A stretch of DNA of 64,000 bases from Phycisphaeraceae bacterium. Its GTDB lineage: Bacteria; Planctomycetota; Phycisphaerae; Phycisphaerales; Phycisphaeraceae. Both the position numbers and the translations under genes were made by a program. The DNA is taken from the NCBI GenBank assembly GCA_028277745.1, contig JANQFR010000009.1, forward strand, positions 1-64,000. The letters run 5' to 3'. How positions within the stretch are numbered: position 1 is the stretch's first letter; each line of letters starts with the position of its first letter. Under the pieces are notes generated by a model. The model did not search any database. It was not told where the DNA came from and was given only the letters and a program-made list of their open reading frames with translations. Below, piece by piece: positions 16,412 through 24,081 of this stretch.

Positions 16412-17308
16412 CTAGCGGTCGCCTTGAGCCCGAGAAAGACGCAGCAGAAACTCGGGCTGGGTCAGGCCTCGGGTGTTCTGGGGGACAAAGACCGACTTGA
16501 ACGCGCCGGTGGCGCCGTCGTAACGCAGGACCTGGTCGCTTTTGCGGCTGGCGACGTACAGGTCGCCGTCCGCGCCCCAGGCGAGGCCCGACGGCCCGTG
16601 GAGCCCGCCGGACTTGTGTTTGACGAAGGTGTCGAGGAACGCGCCGGTCTGGCCGTCGTAGCGGAGCACCCGGTCGTTGCCCAACGAGCTGACATACAGC
16701 TTGCCGTCGGGCCCGTACCACAGCTGGATCGGGTGATCGAGTTTGCTGGCGTGGGGGGCGATGAAGTAGCCCTTGGGCTCGCCGGTCTTGCCGTCGTAAC
16801 GGAGCACGGCGTGGTTGTTGCGGCCGGCGACGAGCAGGTCGCCGTCGGGGTGGAACGCGATGCCGCGGATGCCGTCGAGCCCGCCCGCGCCGCGCTTAAC
16901 GAAAACGCCTTGGTACGCGCCGGTCTTGCCGTCGTAGCGCAAGACGGCGTTGTTGTCCTGGCCGGAGACGTAGAGGTCGCCGTCGGGGCCGAACAGGGCC
17001 TGGTACGGATGCGACAGCCCGCCGCCGGCGGCGAACGCGCCCTTGAACCGACCGTTGACGTCGTAGCGCAGGACGGCCCAATTGTCCGAGGAGGCGCTGC
17101 AGACGTACAGGTCGCCGTCGGGCCCGCGGGTGATGCCGCGCGCCTGCTCGAGCCCGCCCTTACGGGACTCGACGAGCTTGCCGTCGGACGCGCCGGCTTC
17201 GGTGAACCGCAGCACGTCGTTGCCTGAATGTGTGGTGAACAGCCATTGCGCCATAGCGGGCGCCGTCGTCCAGAGCAGGACCAGCATCATGAGGATCGTA
17301 CGGATCAT
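16412..17308 (-). CDS. Secreted NHL/SMP-30-like beta-propeller protein
   Basis: The protein has 298 residues with a signal peptide (MIRTILMMLVLLWTTAPAMAQ, cleavage after AMA). Five or six NHL-like blades follow, each with a repeat of the form GPDGDLYVxxxxxxxVLRYDGKTG. The blades make a toroidal propeller that may bind ligands or partners in the periplasm. Catalytic residues are not evident. The start at 17308 is favoured because it overlaps the upstream stop as ATGA. That overlap indicates translational coupling to the membrane protein gene at 17305-18033, so the pair probably acts together at the envelope. Confidence 0.8.
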   Translation of the reverse strand: MIRTILMMLVLLWTTAPAMAQWLFTTHSGNDVLRFTEAGASDGKLVESRKGGLEQARGITRGPDGDLYVCSASSDNWAVLRYDVNGRFKGAFAAGGGLSHPYQALFGPDGDLYVSGQDNNAVLRYDGKTGAYQGVFVKRGAGGLDGIRGIAFHPDGDLLVAGRNNHAVLRYDGKTGEPKGYFIAPHASKLDHPIQLWYGPDGKLYVSSLGNDRVLRYDGQTGAFLDTFVKHKSGGLHGPSGLAWGADGDLYVASRKSDQVLRYDGATGAFKSVFVPQNTRGLTQPEFLLRLSRAQGDR

Positions 17309-18033
17309 CGCCACTCCCAATCGATCGCGCCGCGGTGGTTCTCGTCGAGCTTGCTCTCAAAGACCTGTTCGAGCTCGGCCATATCGAACTTGCGCGAGAC
17401 GCGGAATACAAAAGTGATCGCGTGTTTGTTGAGGTTCTTTCGCTCCTGGATGATATGGCAGCGACGCTTCTGCAAGATCTGCCGATAAGCGACGGCGGCC
17501 TCGGGGATATCCGACTTGTGCAGGCCCTGGACCACCATGCGGTAGGTGGTGCGGGTCTCGATCACCCAGATGATGATGAAGCCGAACGCGGCGGAGAGGA
17601 TCGCGACCTGGGGCAGGTCGAGCCCGGCGCTGAGCCCGATGACGGTGGCGAGGATCACCCGGCCGGTCTGGGCGGCGGAGCCGACGTTGGTGCGGAACCG
17701 CAGCAGCCCGCCGATGCCGAACACCACAAAGCCCACGATGCCGCCGAACCTGAGCACCATGGTGCCGATCACCGCGGCGACGAGGGCGTACATGATGAAG
17801 GTCTTGGGCGCCTCGACCTCGTCGAGGCTTTCGAGCTTGCCGTAGACCTTGGGGTGGTACGCGATCGCGGCCGCCAGCAGGGACGCCATCAGCATCTGCA
17901 GGACAAAATGGATCAGGAAATCGTAGTCCTTAAAACCCGCCCAGCCCTCGCCGCCGGTCGCGCCGGAAGAACCAGAAGAGCCGGATAAGATCGAGCTGAG
18001 ATCCGCCAGGATCATGGGAACGATTGGAAGCAT
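17305..18033 (-). CDS. Multi-span membrane protein, DUF4956/MgtC-like
   Basis: The protein has 242 residues from ATG 18033 (MLPIVPMILAD), with four or more membrane spans: HFVLQMLMASLLAAAIAYH, MYALVAAVIGTMVL, GIVGFVVFGIGGLL, and VILATVIGLSAGL to AFGFIIIWVIE. The GGLLRFRT motif between spans and the cytoplasmic C-terminal domain match the DUF4956 family, with general resemblance to MgtC/SapB. DUF4956 proteins often accompany polyphosphate-polymerase-like (VTC) genes, none of which is present here. The frame is open upstream to 18117 without homology. It is coupled by ATGA overlap to the secreted propeller gene. Confidence 0.68.
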   Translation of the reverse strand: MLPIVPMILADLSSILSGSSGSSGATGGEGWAGFKDYDFLIHFVLQMLMASLLAAAIAYHPKVYGKLESLDEVEAPKTFIMYALVAAVIGTMVLRFGGIVGFVVFGIGGLLRFRTNVGSAAQTGRVILATVIGLSAGLDLPQVAILSAAFGFIIIWVIETRTTYRMVVQGLHKSDIPEAAVAYRQILQKRRCHIIQERKNLNKHAITFVFRVSRKFDMAELEQVFESKLDENHRGAIDWEWR

Positions 18034-18130
18034 CAAGGCCCCCCTCAATCGACATGGACCACCCGCATCAGTTTGACGGCGTAAGGTTCGGCCGTCAAGG
18101 GAGCGGTCGGCGCCCACCCCGGATGCGGGC

Positions 18131-18460
18131 TTACGGCTCAGCGTCGACCAGCTCGAGCAAGGCGGCGACGGTGCGGTGGGCCTCGACCGGGTGGCGCAGG
18201 GGCTGGTTGCGGTGGATGGTGTAGTGGTTGCGCCGACCGTCGCGGCGTCGGGTGATGACGCCGGCGCTTTCCAGTTCCCGCACGATCTTCTGCACCGCCC
18301 GTTCGGTGATGCCCACGGCCTCGGCGACCTCGCGCAGCCGCATGTCCGGCTGCCGGGAGAGGCAGATCAGCACGTGGGAGTGGTTGCTCAGGAAGGTCCA
18401 TCCGCCGCTCGCCGGGCGTGACGCGGCCCGCTGGGGCTTTTTCGCTTTTTTCTTCGACAC
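18131..18460 (-). CDS. Winged-helix transcriptional regulator (MarR/ArsR-like)
   Basis: This 109-residue protein starts at GTG 18460, ten bases after a GGGAGG site. After a Lys-rich N-terminus comes a winged helix: [43 protein letters not shown] as the helix-turn-helix, then [11 protein letters not shown] as the wing. It has no obvious effector domain. It is divergent from the isocitrate dehydrogenase gene (99 bp spacer) and upstream of the membrane-protein pair. The palindrome at 18497-18512 in the spacer is a natural operator candidate for it. The same frame stays open to 20200 antisense to icd, which is a shadow. Confidence 0.75.
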   Translation of the reverse strand: MSKKKAKKPQRAASRPASGGWTFLSNHSHVLICLSRQPDMRLREVAEAVGITERAVQKIVRELESAGVITRRRDGRRNHYTIHRNQPLRHPVEAHRTVAALLELVDAEP

Positions 18461-18496
18461 CGGCTTGACGCCTCCCAGAAACACGATAGGCTTTAC

Positions 18497-18512
18497 ACGA
18501 AATAAATTTCGT
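18497..18512. promoter_or_regulatory. Candidate operator palindrome between regulator and icd
   Basis: ACGAAAT-AA-ATTTCGT is a perfect 7-2-7 dyad within an A+T-rich patch. It is partly overlapped by an outer ACAC.../...GTGT dyad (18495-18520). It lies in the only spacer shared by the winged-helix regulator and isocitrate dehydrogenase, 37 bp upstream of the regulator start and 47 bp upstream of the icd start. This is consistent with autoregulation and control of icd. Confidence 0.5.
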
Positions 18513-18559
18513 ATTTGTGTTTTCCGCTTTCTCCCACAGCTTAAAACAAGGACGACTGA

Positions 18560-20077
18560 ATGACCACCATGGCCCGAACCCAAACCGATCCGAACGCCTC
18601 TTCGTCCGCCGCCCCGACCGCGGCCCCGGTCACGGTCGCTCGCGGCGACGGGATCGGGCCTGAGATCATGGACGCCACGCTCCGTGTCCTGGAAGCCGCG
18701 GGGGCGCAGCTCGCCATCGAAGAGATCCAGATCGGCGAGCAGGTGTACGAGCAGGGATTCACCGCCGGCATCGCCCCCGAATCCTGGGAGTCCCTGCGAC
18801 GCACCCGGGTCTTCCTCAAGGCCCCGATCACCACCCCCCAGGGCGGGGGCTTTAAATCCCTCAACGTGACCACCCGCAAAACCCTTGGCCTGTACGCCAA
18901 CGTCCGGCCGTGCGTGGCGTATCACCCGTTCGTCGCCTCCAAGCACGAAGGCATGGACGTGGTGATCATCCGGGAAAACGAGGAGGACACCTACGCGGGC
19001 ATCGAGCACCGCCAGACGCCCGAGGTCGCCCAGTGCCTCAAGCTCATCAGCCGGCCGGGCTGCGAGAAGATTGTCCGCTTCGCCTTCGAATACGCCCGCG
19101 CCAACGGCCGCAAGAAGGTCACCTGTTTCACCAAAGACAACATCATGAAGGCGACCGACGGCCTGTTCCACGAGGTCTTCGATGAGGTCGCGCCCGAGTA
19201 CCCGGACCTGGAAAGCGAGCACTGGATCGTCGACATCGGCGCCGCCAAGCTCGCCGACACCCCGGGGCTGTTCGATGTGGTGGTCATGCCCAACCTCTAC
19301 GGCGACATCCTCTCCGACGTGGCCGCCCAGATCGCGGGCTCGGTCGGGATGGCGGGCTCGGCCAACATCGGCGAGCACGTGGCGATGTTCGAGGCGATCC
19401 ACGGCTCTGCCCCGCGCCGCGCGGGGCAGAACGTCGCCAACCCCTCGGGCCTGATGCTCGGCGCGGTGCAGATGCTGCTGCACCTGCAGCAGCACGACGC
19501 CGCCCAGCGCATGCACAACGCCTGGCTGAAAACCATTGAAGACGGCATCCACACCTACGACATCTTCAAGCTCGGACACAGCACCCAACAGGTGGGCACC
19601 CGTGAGTTCGCCGACGCGGTGATCGAGCGTCTCGGCAGCGAGCCCTCGACCCTGAACCCGGTCCGCTACCAGGCGGCGAAGGATGCCGCCCCGGCCAAGG
19701 CGGCCGAGGGGGACAAGCCCCGTCCCGCTAAGGACCTGGTGGGCGTGGATGTGTTCCTGGACTGGGACGAGCCCGGGCGCAGCCCCGGCCGGCTCGGCGC
19801 GGCCCTGCAGGCGGCGACCGCCGCCGGACCGCTCAAGCTCAAGATGATCACCAACCGCGGCGTCAAGGTGTATCCCGACGGGTTCCCCGAGACCTTCTGC
19901 ACCGACCACTGGCGTTGCCGGTTCGTCAACCGGGAGCAGCCCGGCCAGACGATCACCCACCGCCAGATCGTCGGGCTGCTCACCGCCATGACCGAAGCCG
20001 GCTTCGACTTCATCAAAACCGAGCACCTGTGCACCTTCGATGGAACGCCAGGTTTCTCGCTGGGGCAGGGTGAATGA
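18560..20077 (+). CDS. icd: Isocitrate dehydrogenase, NADP-type, long form
   Basis: The protein has 505 residues. The catalytic part has GDGIGPE (29-35), the phosphate-binding [10 protein letters not shown] (S100, N102, R106) and the signature [24 protein letters not shown]-terminal extra domain of about 130 residues (from [20 protein letters not shown] to the end) matches the long Thermus/Rickettsia-type IDH rather than the 416-residue E. coli type. It oxidises isocitrate to 2-oxoglutarate in the TCA cycle. MTTMARTQ offers two start codons, 18560 and 18569. Transcription may be controlled by the divergent winged-helix protein. Confidence 0.9.
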   Translation: MTTMARTQTDPNASSSAAPTAAPVTVARGDGIGPEIMDATLRVLEAAGAQLAIEEIQIGEQVYEQGFTAGIAPESWESLRRTRVFLKAPITTPQGGGFKSLNVTTRKTLGLYANVRPCVAYHPFVASKHEGMDVVIIRENEEDTYAGIEHRQTPEVAQCLKLISRPGCEKIVRFAFEYARANGRKKVTCFTKDNIMKATDGLFHEVFDEVAPEYPDLESEHWIVDIGAAKLADTPGLFDVVVMPNLYGDILSDVAAQIAGSVGMAGSANIGEHVAMFEAIHGSAPRRAGQNVANPSGLMLGAVQMLLHLQQHDAAQRMHNAWLKTIEDGIHTYDIFKLGHSTQQVGTREFADAVIERLGSEPSTLNPVRYQAAKDAAPAKAAEGDKPRPAKDLVGVDVFLDWDEPGRSPGRLGAALQAATAAGPLKLKMITNRGVKVYPDGFPETFCTDHWRCRFVNREQPGQTITHRQIVGLLTAMTEAGFDFIKTEHLCTFDGTPGFSLGQGE

Positions 20078-20415
20078 CCCCACACCCTCGCCCCTTCCCC
20101 TGGCCTGGGTAAGAAGAGCGTCTTTGCCTGACCTCTCCTTCCCCGAACCCGTGAAAGACGCGACTCGCACCCAGGCCCTTCCGGCTGAAGCCCACGACAA
20201 CCCGTCGTGGGCTTCGCCCTGCGCAGAGCCCGCTTGTCCGTATCCCCTCCTGCTCTTGGAGCGGGGGGATTGGCTTAGCCGGGCCGCTACGCGGTCCCGG
20301 ACCAGGCGCCGGCTAAGGCGGCCAAGCGATCGACTGAACGTGAATCGGCTTCAATGGTCGATCGCGGCGCTAAAGAAGACGCGCTAACGGTGAGACAGGC
20401 GAGGAGCGCGGCGGC
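20078..20415. other. Non-coding spacer with a family A repeat
   Basis: This 338-bp gap lies between the convergent icd and LysM genes. Apart from the family A palindromic repeat at 20271-20357, I see no gene, RNA signature or clear terminator. Frames open across it have no protein-like composition. Confidence 0.6.
20271..20357. repeat. Family A two-hairpin repeat, copy 1 (degenerate)
   Basis: TTAGCCGGGCCGCTACGCGG, then TCCCGGACCAGGCGCCGGCTAA, shows the first hairpin of the family and a shortened second hairpin. A tail (GACTGAACGTGAATCGGCTTC) is shared with copies at 23211 and 31353. Confidence 0.75.
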
Positions 20416-21291
20416 TTATTCGGCGAGGCGCGGGGCGGGAGGGATCTGCAGCTTCATGCCGCCTTGAATCCGGTCGGGGTTGTTGCCGAGCTGGTCGCGG
20501 TTGGCGTTGAAGATGAAGCGCCAGAGCGTTGGATCGCCGTAGTACTGTTCAGCGATGGAGGACAGGTTGTCGCCGGGCCGGACGGTGTAGACGACGACCG
20601 AGCCGGGCGCCGCGGCGCGGGGCGAATCGGTTTCACGCAGTTCCTCTTCGGGCGGGAGCTTGAGGACCTGGCCGACCTTGAGACGGATCGGATCGACGGT
20701 GGGGTTGGCCTGGGCGATGTCGACCCATCGCCGATCGTTGTCGTAGAGGTCATCGGCGATGGAGCTGAGCGTGTCGCCGGGCTGAACGGTGTAGGTCCTG
20801 GCCGGGGCGGCGGGGGGTGTGGTGGTGGTGGCTACGGCCGGGGCGGGCGGGGGCGCGACAGGCTGGGGCTGGGGGAGGAACACGGGCGTGGGGGTCGGGG
20901 CGTCGGGGCCGTCGAGCACGATGGCGGGCGGCTGGTCACGGCTCGGCGCGGGCTGGGTCGCGGCGGGCGGTTGGGGCGGGGTGGGCGATGAGCGTCGGGC
21001 GTTGGCGAGCCGGTTACGGAGTTCGGCCATCCGATCGGCGTTGTCGGACGAGGCCCCATCGGGCCCGGCGCTGGGGGCGGGGGGAGCGGGGGGGGATTCA
21101 GACGGCGCCCGAGTCTCGGCACGGGGCAGGGACGTGAGGTTCTCCCGGGACGGAGAGGGCTGGGCGTCGTCCGAGGCGGGGTCGACCTCCGGCCGATCGG
21201 GCTGGCCGTCGCCCTGGAAGAGGTAGGACCCGAGGATAAAGAGAAACAGGGCCGCGGCCGCGACGAGTGCGATCTTGTATGAACCGGTCAT
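20416..21291 (-). CDS. Membrane-anchored protein with two LysM domains
   Basis: The protein has 291 residues from ATG 21291: a short N-terminus, one membrane span (KIALVAAAALFLFILGSYLF, 6-25), and a Pro/Ala/Ser-rich periplasmic linker (about 30-165). Two LysM domains follow at 167-213 (YTVQPGDTLSSIADDLY) and 235-284 (YTVRPGDNLSSIAEQYYG). LysM binds N-acetylglucosamine polymers, so the protein most likely tethers the inner membrane to peptidoglycan. It lacks any catalytic domain. The frame is open upstream to 21492 but without homology. It is divergent from the glycosyltransferase at 21371. Confidence 0.85.
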   Translation of the reverse strand: MTGSYKIALVAAAALFLFILGSYLFQGDGQPDRPEVDPASDDAQPSPSRENLTSLPRAETRAPSESPPAPPAPSAGPDGASSDNADRMAELRNRLANARRSSPTPPQPPAATQPAPSRDQPPAIVLDGPDAPTPTPVFLPQPQPVAPPPAPAVATTTTPPAAPARTYTVQPGDTLSSIADDLYDNDRRWVDIAQANPTVDPIRLKVGQVLKLPPEEELRETDSPRAAAPGSVVVYTVRPGDNLSSIAEQYYGDPTLWRFIFNANRDQLGNNPDRIQGGMKLQIPPAPRLAE

Positions 21292-21370
21292 CCGTGAACT
21301 CCGAGCGGGTATCCGCGCCAGTTTACCAGCGCGTCGGGGGAGAGGGGCGGATTGATATAGACTGTCGCCG

Positions 21371-22147
21371 ATGGCGAAGGTTTCGGTGGTGATCTGTTGT
21401 GCGGACGCGGCGGACACGCTGGAGGCGGCGTGCGTGTCGGCGGCGTGGGCGGATGAGCTGATCGTGGTGGACTCCGGCTCGACCGACGCCACGCCCCGGA
21501 TCGCCCAGCGGCACGCGGATCGCTATGTCGTCGAGCCTTGGCGGGGCTACACCGGGCAGAAACAATACGGCGCGTCGCTGGCGGGCTGCGACTGGGTGTT
21601 CATCCTCGATGGCGACGAGGAGGTGTCGGCCGAGCTGGCGGATCAGGTAAAAGCCTTGACGGACCTGGACTTGGAGCGGCGTGACGTCTTCCTCATGCCC
21701 CGGCTGAACTATGTCATGGGCCGGCCCGTGCGGTCGTGGCTGCCCGACTGGCAGTCGCGGCTGATCCATCGCGAGCGGGTGAGCTGGCCCGAGGAGGCGT
21801 TGCACGAGCGGCGTGAAGCGAGCGACCCGTCGCGTGTCGGCCGGCTGAAGGGGGCGATCTACCACAAGCGGACCAGCCAGGCGGGGTTCGGCGACTACTT
21901 CGGCGGCCAACGGCTGGACGACCGGCTGATGATGGTGGCCCGGCAGATGCACGAGCGAGGCAAGCGGGCACGGTGGTGGGACCTGGCGTTTCGGCCGTGG
22001 ATCGCGTTTGTCAAGTTTTACGTGTTTAAGCGCGGCTTCCTGGACGGCGCGTTCGGGCTGCTGATCGCGCAGAAAGCCGCGGTCAGCGTCCAGTTGAAAT
22101 ACGCGGCGCTGTGGGCGGCGGAGCGGGAGACAGGGGTTAGGCGCTAG
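21371..22147 (+). CDS. WaaE/KdtX-type family 2 glycosyltransferase
   Basis: This 258-residue protein has GT2 motifs: VSVVICCADAADTLEAAC at the start, VVDSGSTDAT for nucleotide binding and LDGDEEVSAEL for the metal site. It also has the WaaE-type features SWLPDWQSRLIHRERV and ERGKRARWWDL, followed by a hydrophobic C-terminal helix (PWIAFVKFYVFKRGFLDG). WaaE-type enzymes add glucose to the inner core of lipopolysaccharide. Together with kdsB in this window it supports an LPS-bearing outer membrane. The TAG stop falls inside a 15-bp inverted-repeat arm. Confidence 0.82.
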   Translation: MAKVSVVICCADAADTLEAACVSAAWADELIVVDSGSTDATPRIAQRHADRYVVEPWRGYTGQKQYGASLAGCDWVFILDGDEEVSAELADQVKALTDLDLERRDVFLMPRLNYVMGRPVRSWLPDWQSRLIHRERVSWPEEALHERREASDPSRVGRLKGAIYHKRTSQAGFGDYFGGQRLDDRLMMVARQMHERGKRARWWDLAFRPWIAFVKFYVFKRGFLDGAFGLLIAQKAAVSVQLKYAALWAAERETGVRR

Positions 22148-22250
22148 GGTTTAGGGCCTAGTAAGACGCTTACAACTCTGCTCAGCGGCACGTTTCACGA
22201 GATTGGTCCTCGGGGGCCCGGGCCCTCGCGCCCAGACCCTAGCGCCTAAC
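22136..22250. repeat. 15-bp inverted repeat flanking an 85-bp spacer
   Basis: GTTAGGCGCTAGGGT at 22136-22150 is exactly complementary to ACCCTAGCGCCTAAC at 22236-22250. The left arm contains the stop codon of the WaaE-type gene. It might act as a distal transcription-end structure, but it has no T-run. Confidence 0.7.
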
Positions 22251-22265
22251 GCCGTAAACTCCCGC

Positions 22266-22294
22266 TTGACAGGCGTATATCCCCCAAGTAGCTT
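22266..22294 (+). promoter_or_regulatory. Candidate promoter of the STAS/anti-sigma pair
   Basis: A perfect TTGACA (22266-22271) is followed after 17 bp by a weak TAGCTT (22289-22294), 54 bp upstream of the STAS start. The -35 box is convincing and the -10 box is not. Confidence 0.4.
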
Positions 22295-22347
22295 CACCCA
22301 CCGGCCCGTTCCCAATCCATCACCCGCGCACGCTTGGAGTCCCGTCG

Positions 22348-22704
22348 ATGGCCCCCCAATCCCGCCTCGTCGTTCATGAAGACGGCGAGATCACGAAGAT
22401 CGAGTTCCTCGACCGTAACATCCTCGAAGAGGCGAGCATCCAACAGATCGGCGACGAAATCGGCGCACTGATCGACAACGCGACCAACCCGAAGCTCCTG
22501 ATCAGCTTCGAGAACGTCGAACACCTCTCCTCGGCCGCGTTGGGCACGCTGATCACGATCAACAACAAGATCCGGCAGAAGGGCGGGCAGCTGAGGCTGG
22601 CCAACATCGACAAGCAGATCTACGAGGTCTTTGTCATCACCAAGCTCAACAAGCTCTTCCAGATCCACGCCAACAACGAAAAGGCTCTGAAAAGCTTCAA
22701 GTGA
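22348..22704 (+). CDS. STAS-domain anti-sigma factor antagonist
   Basis: The protein has 118 residues and is a single STAS domain: ITKIEFLDRNILEE as the first strands, then NPKLLISFENVEHLSSAALGTLITI, which carries the regulatory serine (S61 or S62), and GQLRLANIDKQIYEVFVITKLNKLF. Unphosphorylated antagonists bind anti-sigma kinases and release a sigma factor. The gene is followed after 48 bp by such a kinase, so the two form a partner-switching module. No sigma factor or PP2C phosphatase is in the window; these must be encoded elsewhere. Confidence 0.85.
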   Translation: MAPQSRLVVHEDGEITKIEFLDRNILEEASIQQIGDEIGALIDNATNPKLLISFENVEHLSSAALGTLITINNKIRQKGGQLRLANIDKQIYEVFVITKLNKLFQIHANNEKALKSFK

Positions 22705-22752
22705 CCTTCAGATGCTGGACACAGAGGGGAAAGGCGGGGATCAGGAACGGCC

Positions 22753-23184
22753 ATGGGCGACGAAGTGACCAGGACATTGGTGATCCCCAGCGAGATCGAT
22801 CAAGTCGGTGAGGTCGCTACCGCTATCCTGAAAGACATCCAGTCGTTTGAGACGTTCCGCGAGGAGGCCGTGTTCGGCATCCGGCTGTCCCTGGACGAAG
22901 CGGTCACCAACGCCATCCGTCACGGCAACCAGCGCGACCCGAGCAAACACGTGACCGTCGAGTACCGGATCACCGCGGAGGTCTGCCGCGTGACCATCTG
23001 CGACGAAGGGTCGGGGTTTCACCCCGAGGACGTGCCCGACCCCACGCTGGCGGAGAACCTCTGCCGCCCTCACGGCCGGGGCGTCATGCTGATGAAGGCG
23101 TATATGACCGAGGTCTCCTTCAACAAGGAAGGCAACTGCGTCACCCTCGTCAAACGGGCCGACTGCCCGTTGCCCAACGATTGA
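22753..23184 (+). CDS. Anti-sigma regulatory factor, RsbW-like serine kinase
   Basis: This 143-residue GHKL-fold ATPase has an N-box with E49 and N53 in DEAVTNAIRHGN, a G1 box DEGSGF (84-89), and a G2 box in GRGVMLMKAYM (108-118). It lacks histidine-kinase phosphoacceptor elements, as expected for RsbW/SpoIIAB-like kinases that phosphorylate a STAS antagonist and hold a sigma factor. It is co-directional with, and 48 bp behind, the STAS gene. The output could be a stress sigma factor or another partner-switched protein. Confidence 0.85.
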   Translation: MGDEVTRTLVIPSEIDQVGEVATAILKDIQSFETFREEAVFGIRLSLDEAVTNAIRHGNQRDPSKHVTVEYRITAEVCRVTICDEGSGFHPEDVPDPTLAENLCRPHGRGVMLMKAYMTEVSFNKEGNCVTLVKRADCPLPND

Positions 23185-23210
23185 CCGCGCCGGAGCTTAG
23201 TACGAGTCCA

Positions 23211-23336
23211 TTTGATCTGTATCGCCGTCCGCTGATGAAGCGCTGAGCCGGGCCGCTACGCGGCCCCGGACCAGGCGGGCGTATCCCGCCGGCTAAGACG
23301 GCAACACGATTGACTGAAAGTGGATCGGCTCTAAGC
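23211..23336. repeat. Family A two-hairpin repeat, copy 2 (long form)
   Basis: The 126-bp unit begins TTTGATCTGTATCGCC. It carries two hairpins (GGGCCGC-TAC-GCGGCCC and GGCGGG-CGTAT-CCCGCC) between GAGCCGG and CCGGCTAAG, and ends in GACTGAAAGTGGATCGGCTC. The same long unit recurs at 31353-31488. Confidence 0.85.
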
Positions 23337-23407
23337 AGGCGATACGCATTGGTTGTAAGCGGGATTCGTATGACGGGGGCGGCGCGTCGGGCTATGATGG
23401 CCGGCGG

Positions 23408-24043
23408 ATGTCCTACCGCCAAGTGCCGAACCTGCTCACCCTGGCCCGGCTTGTGTTCGCCGCCCTGTTCTTCCTGGCCCTCAACCAGTACCGCTACGCC
23501 CTGGGCGGGCCCAACGGCTGGCTGTTGGCGGCGCTGGTGCTCTTTATCCTCGCCGCCGTTACCGACGCGCTCGACGGCCACCTCGCGCGCAAATGGAAGG
23601 TCGAGTCCACCTTCGGCCGGATCATGGATCCGTTCTGCGACAAGGTCCTGATCCTGGGCGCGTTCATCTACCTCGCCGGGCCGCGCTTCGTCATCCCCGA
23701 GATCGCGGCCGACGGAGGGTTTTTCAACATGGTCAGCGGCGTCTACCCCTGGATGGTCGCCGTCATCCTCGCCCGTGAGCTGCTGGTCACCGGCATCCGG
23801 GGCGAACTCGAAGGGGCGGGCGTGAAATTCGGCGCCAACTGGTTCGGCAAACTCAAGATGATCCTCCAGTCCATCGTCATCCCGATCATCCTGCTGATCG
23901 TCTGGTACGACCCACGCCTCAGCGGGCACGGCTGGAGCGGCTGGGTCCGCGACATCCTCGTCTACGCCACCGTCCTCGCCACCGTCCTCAGCGGCATCCC
24001 CTACATCACGCGCGCCGCCGCGGTCATGAAACGCCCCGCCTGA
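23408..24043 (+). CDS. pgsA: CDP-diacylglycerol--glycerol-3-phosphate 3-phosphatidyltransferase
   Basis: This 211-residue inner-membrane protein makes phosphatidylglycerophosphate from CDP-diacylglycerol and glycerol-3-phosphate. The complete CDP-alcohol phosphotransferase motif is present: D53, D56, G57, A60, R61, G70, D74 and D78 in DALDGHLARKWKVESTFG plus RIMDPFCDK. N-terminal VPNLLTLARLVFA and several spans fit PgsA. Start 23408 (MSYRQVPNLLT) is directly supported. It is separated from rhaB by 38 bp, so co-transcription is possible although the functions are unrelated. Confidence 0.9.
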   Translation: MSYRQVPNLLTLARLVFAALFFLALNQYRYALGGPNGWLLAALVLFILAAVTDALDGHLARKWKVESTFGRIMDPFCDKVLILGAFIYLAGPRFVIPEIAADGGFFNMVSGVYPWMVAVILARELLVTGIRGELEGAGVKFGANWFGKLKMILQSIVIPIILLIVWYDPRLSGHGWSGWVRDILVYATVLATVLSGIPYITRAAAVMKRPA

Positions 24044-24081
24044 GCCGGTACACTTGCCCGCCCACCCTCTGGAACCGTCCG

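Noticed and set aside
18131-20200. A 689-residue minus-strand protein antisense to icd
   Set aside because: Only its last 109 residues are protein-like (the winged-helix regulator). The remainder is the GC-rich shadow of isocitrate dehydrogenase.
22136-22250. Small insertion sequence marked by the 15-bp inverted repeat
   Set aside because: Only about 85 bases lie between the arms and no flanking target duplication is visible.
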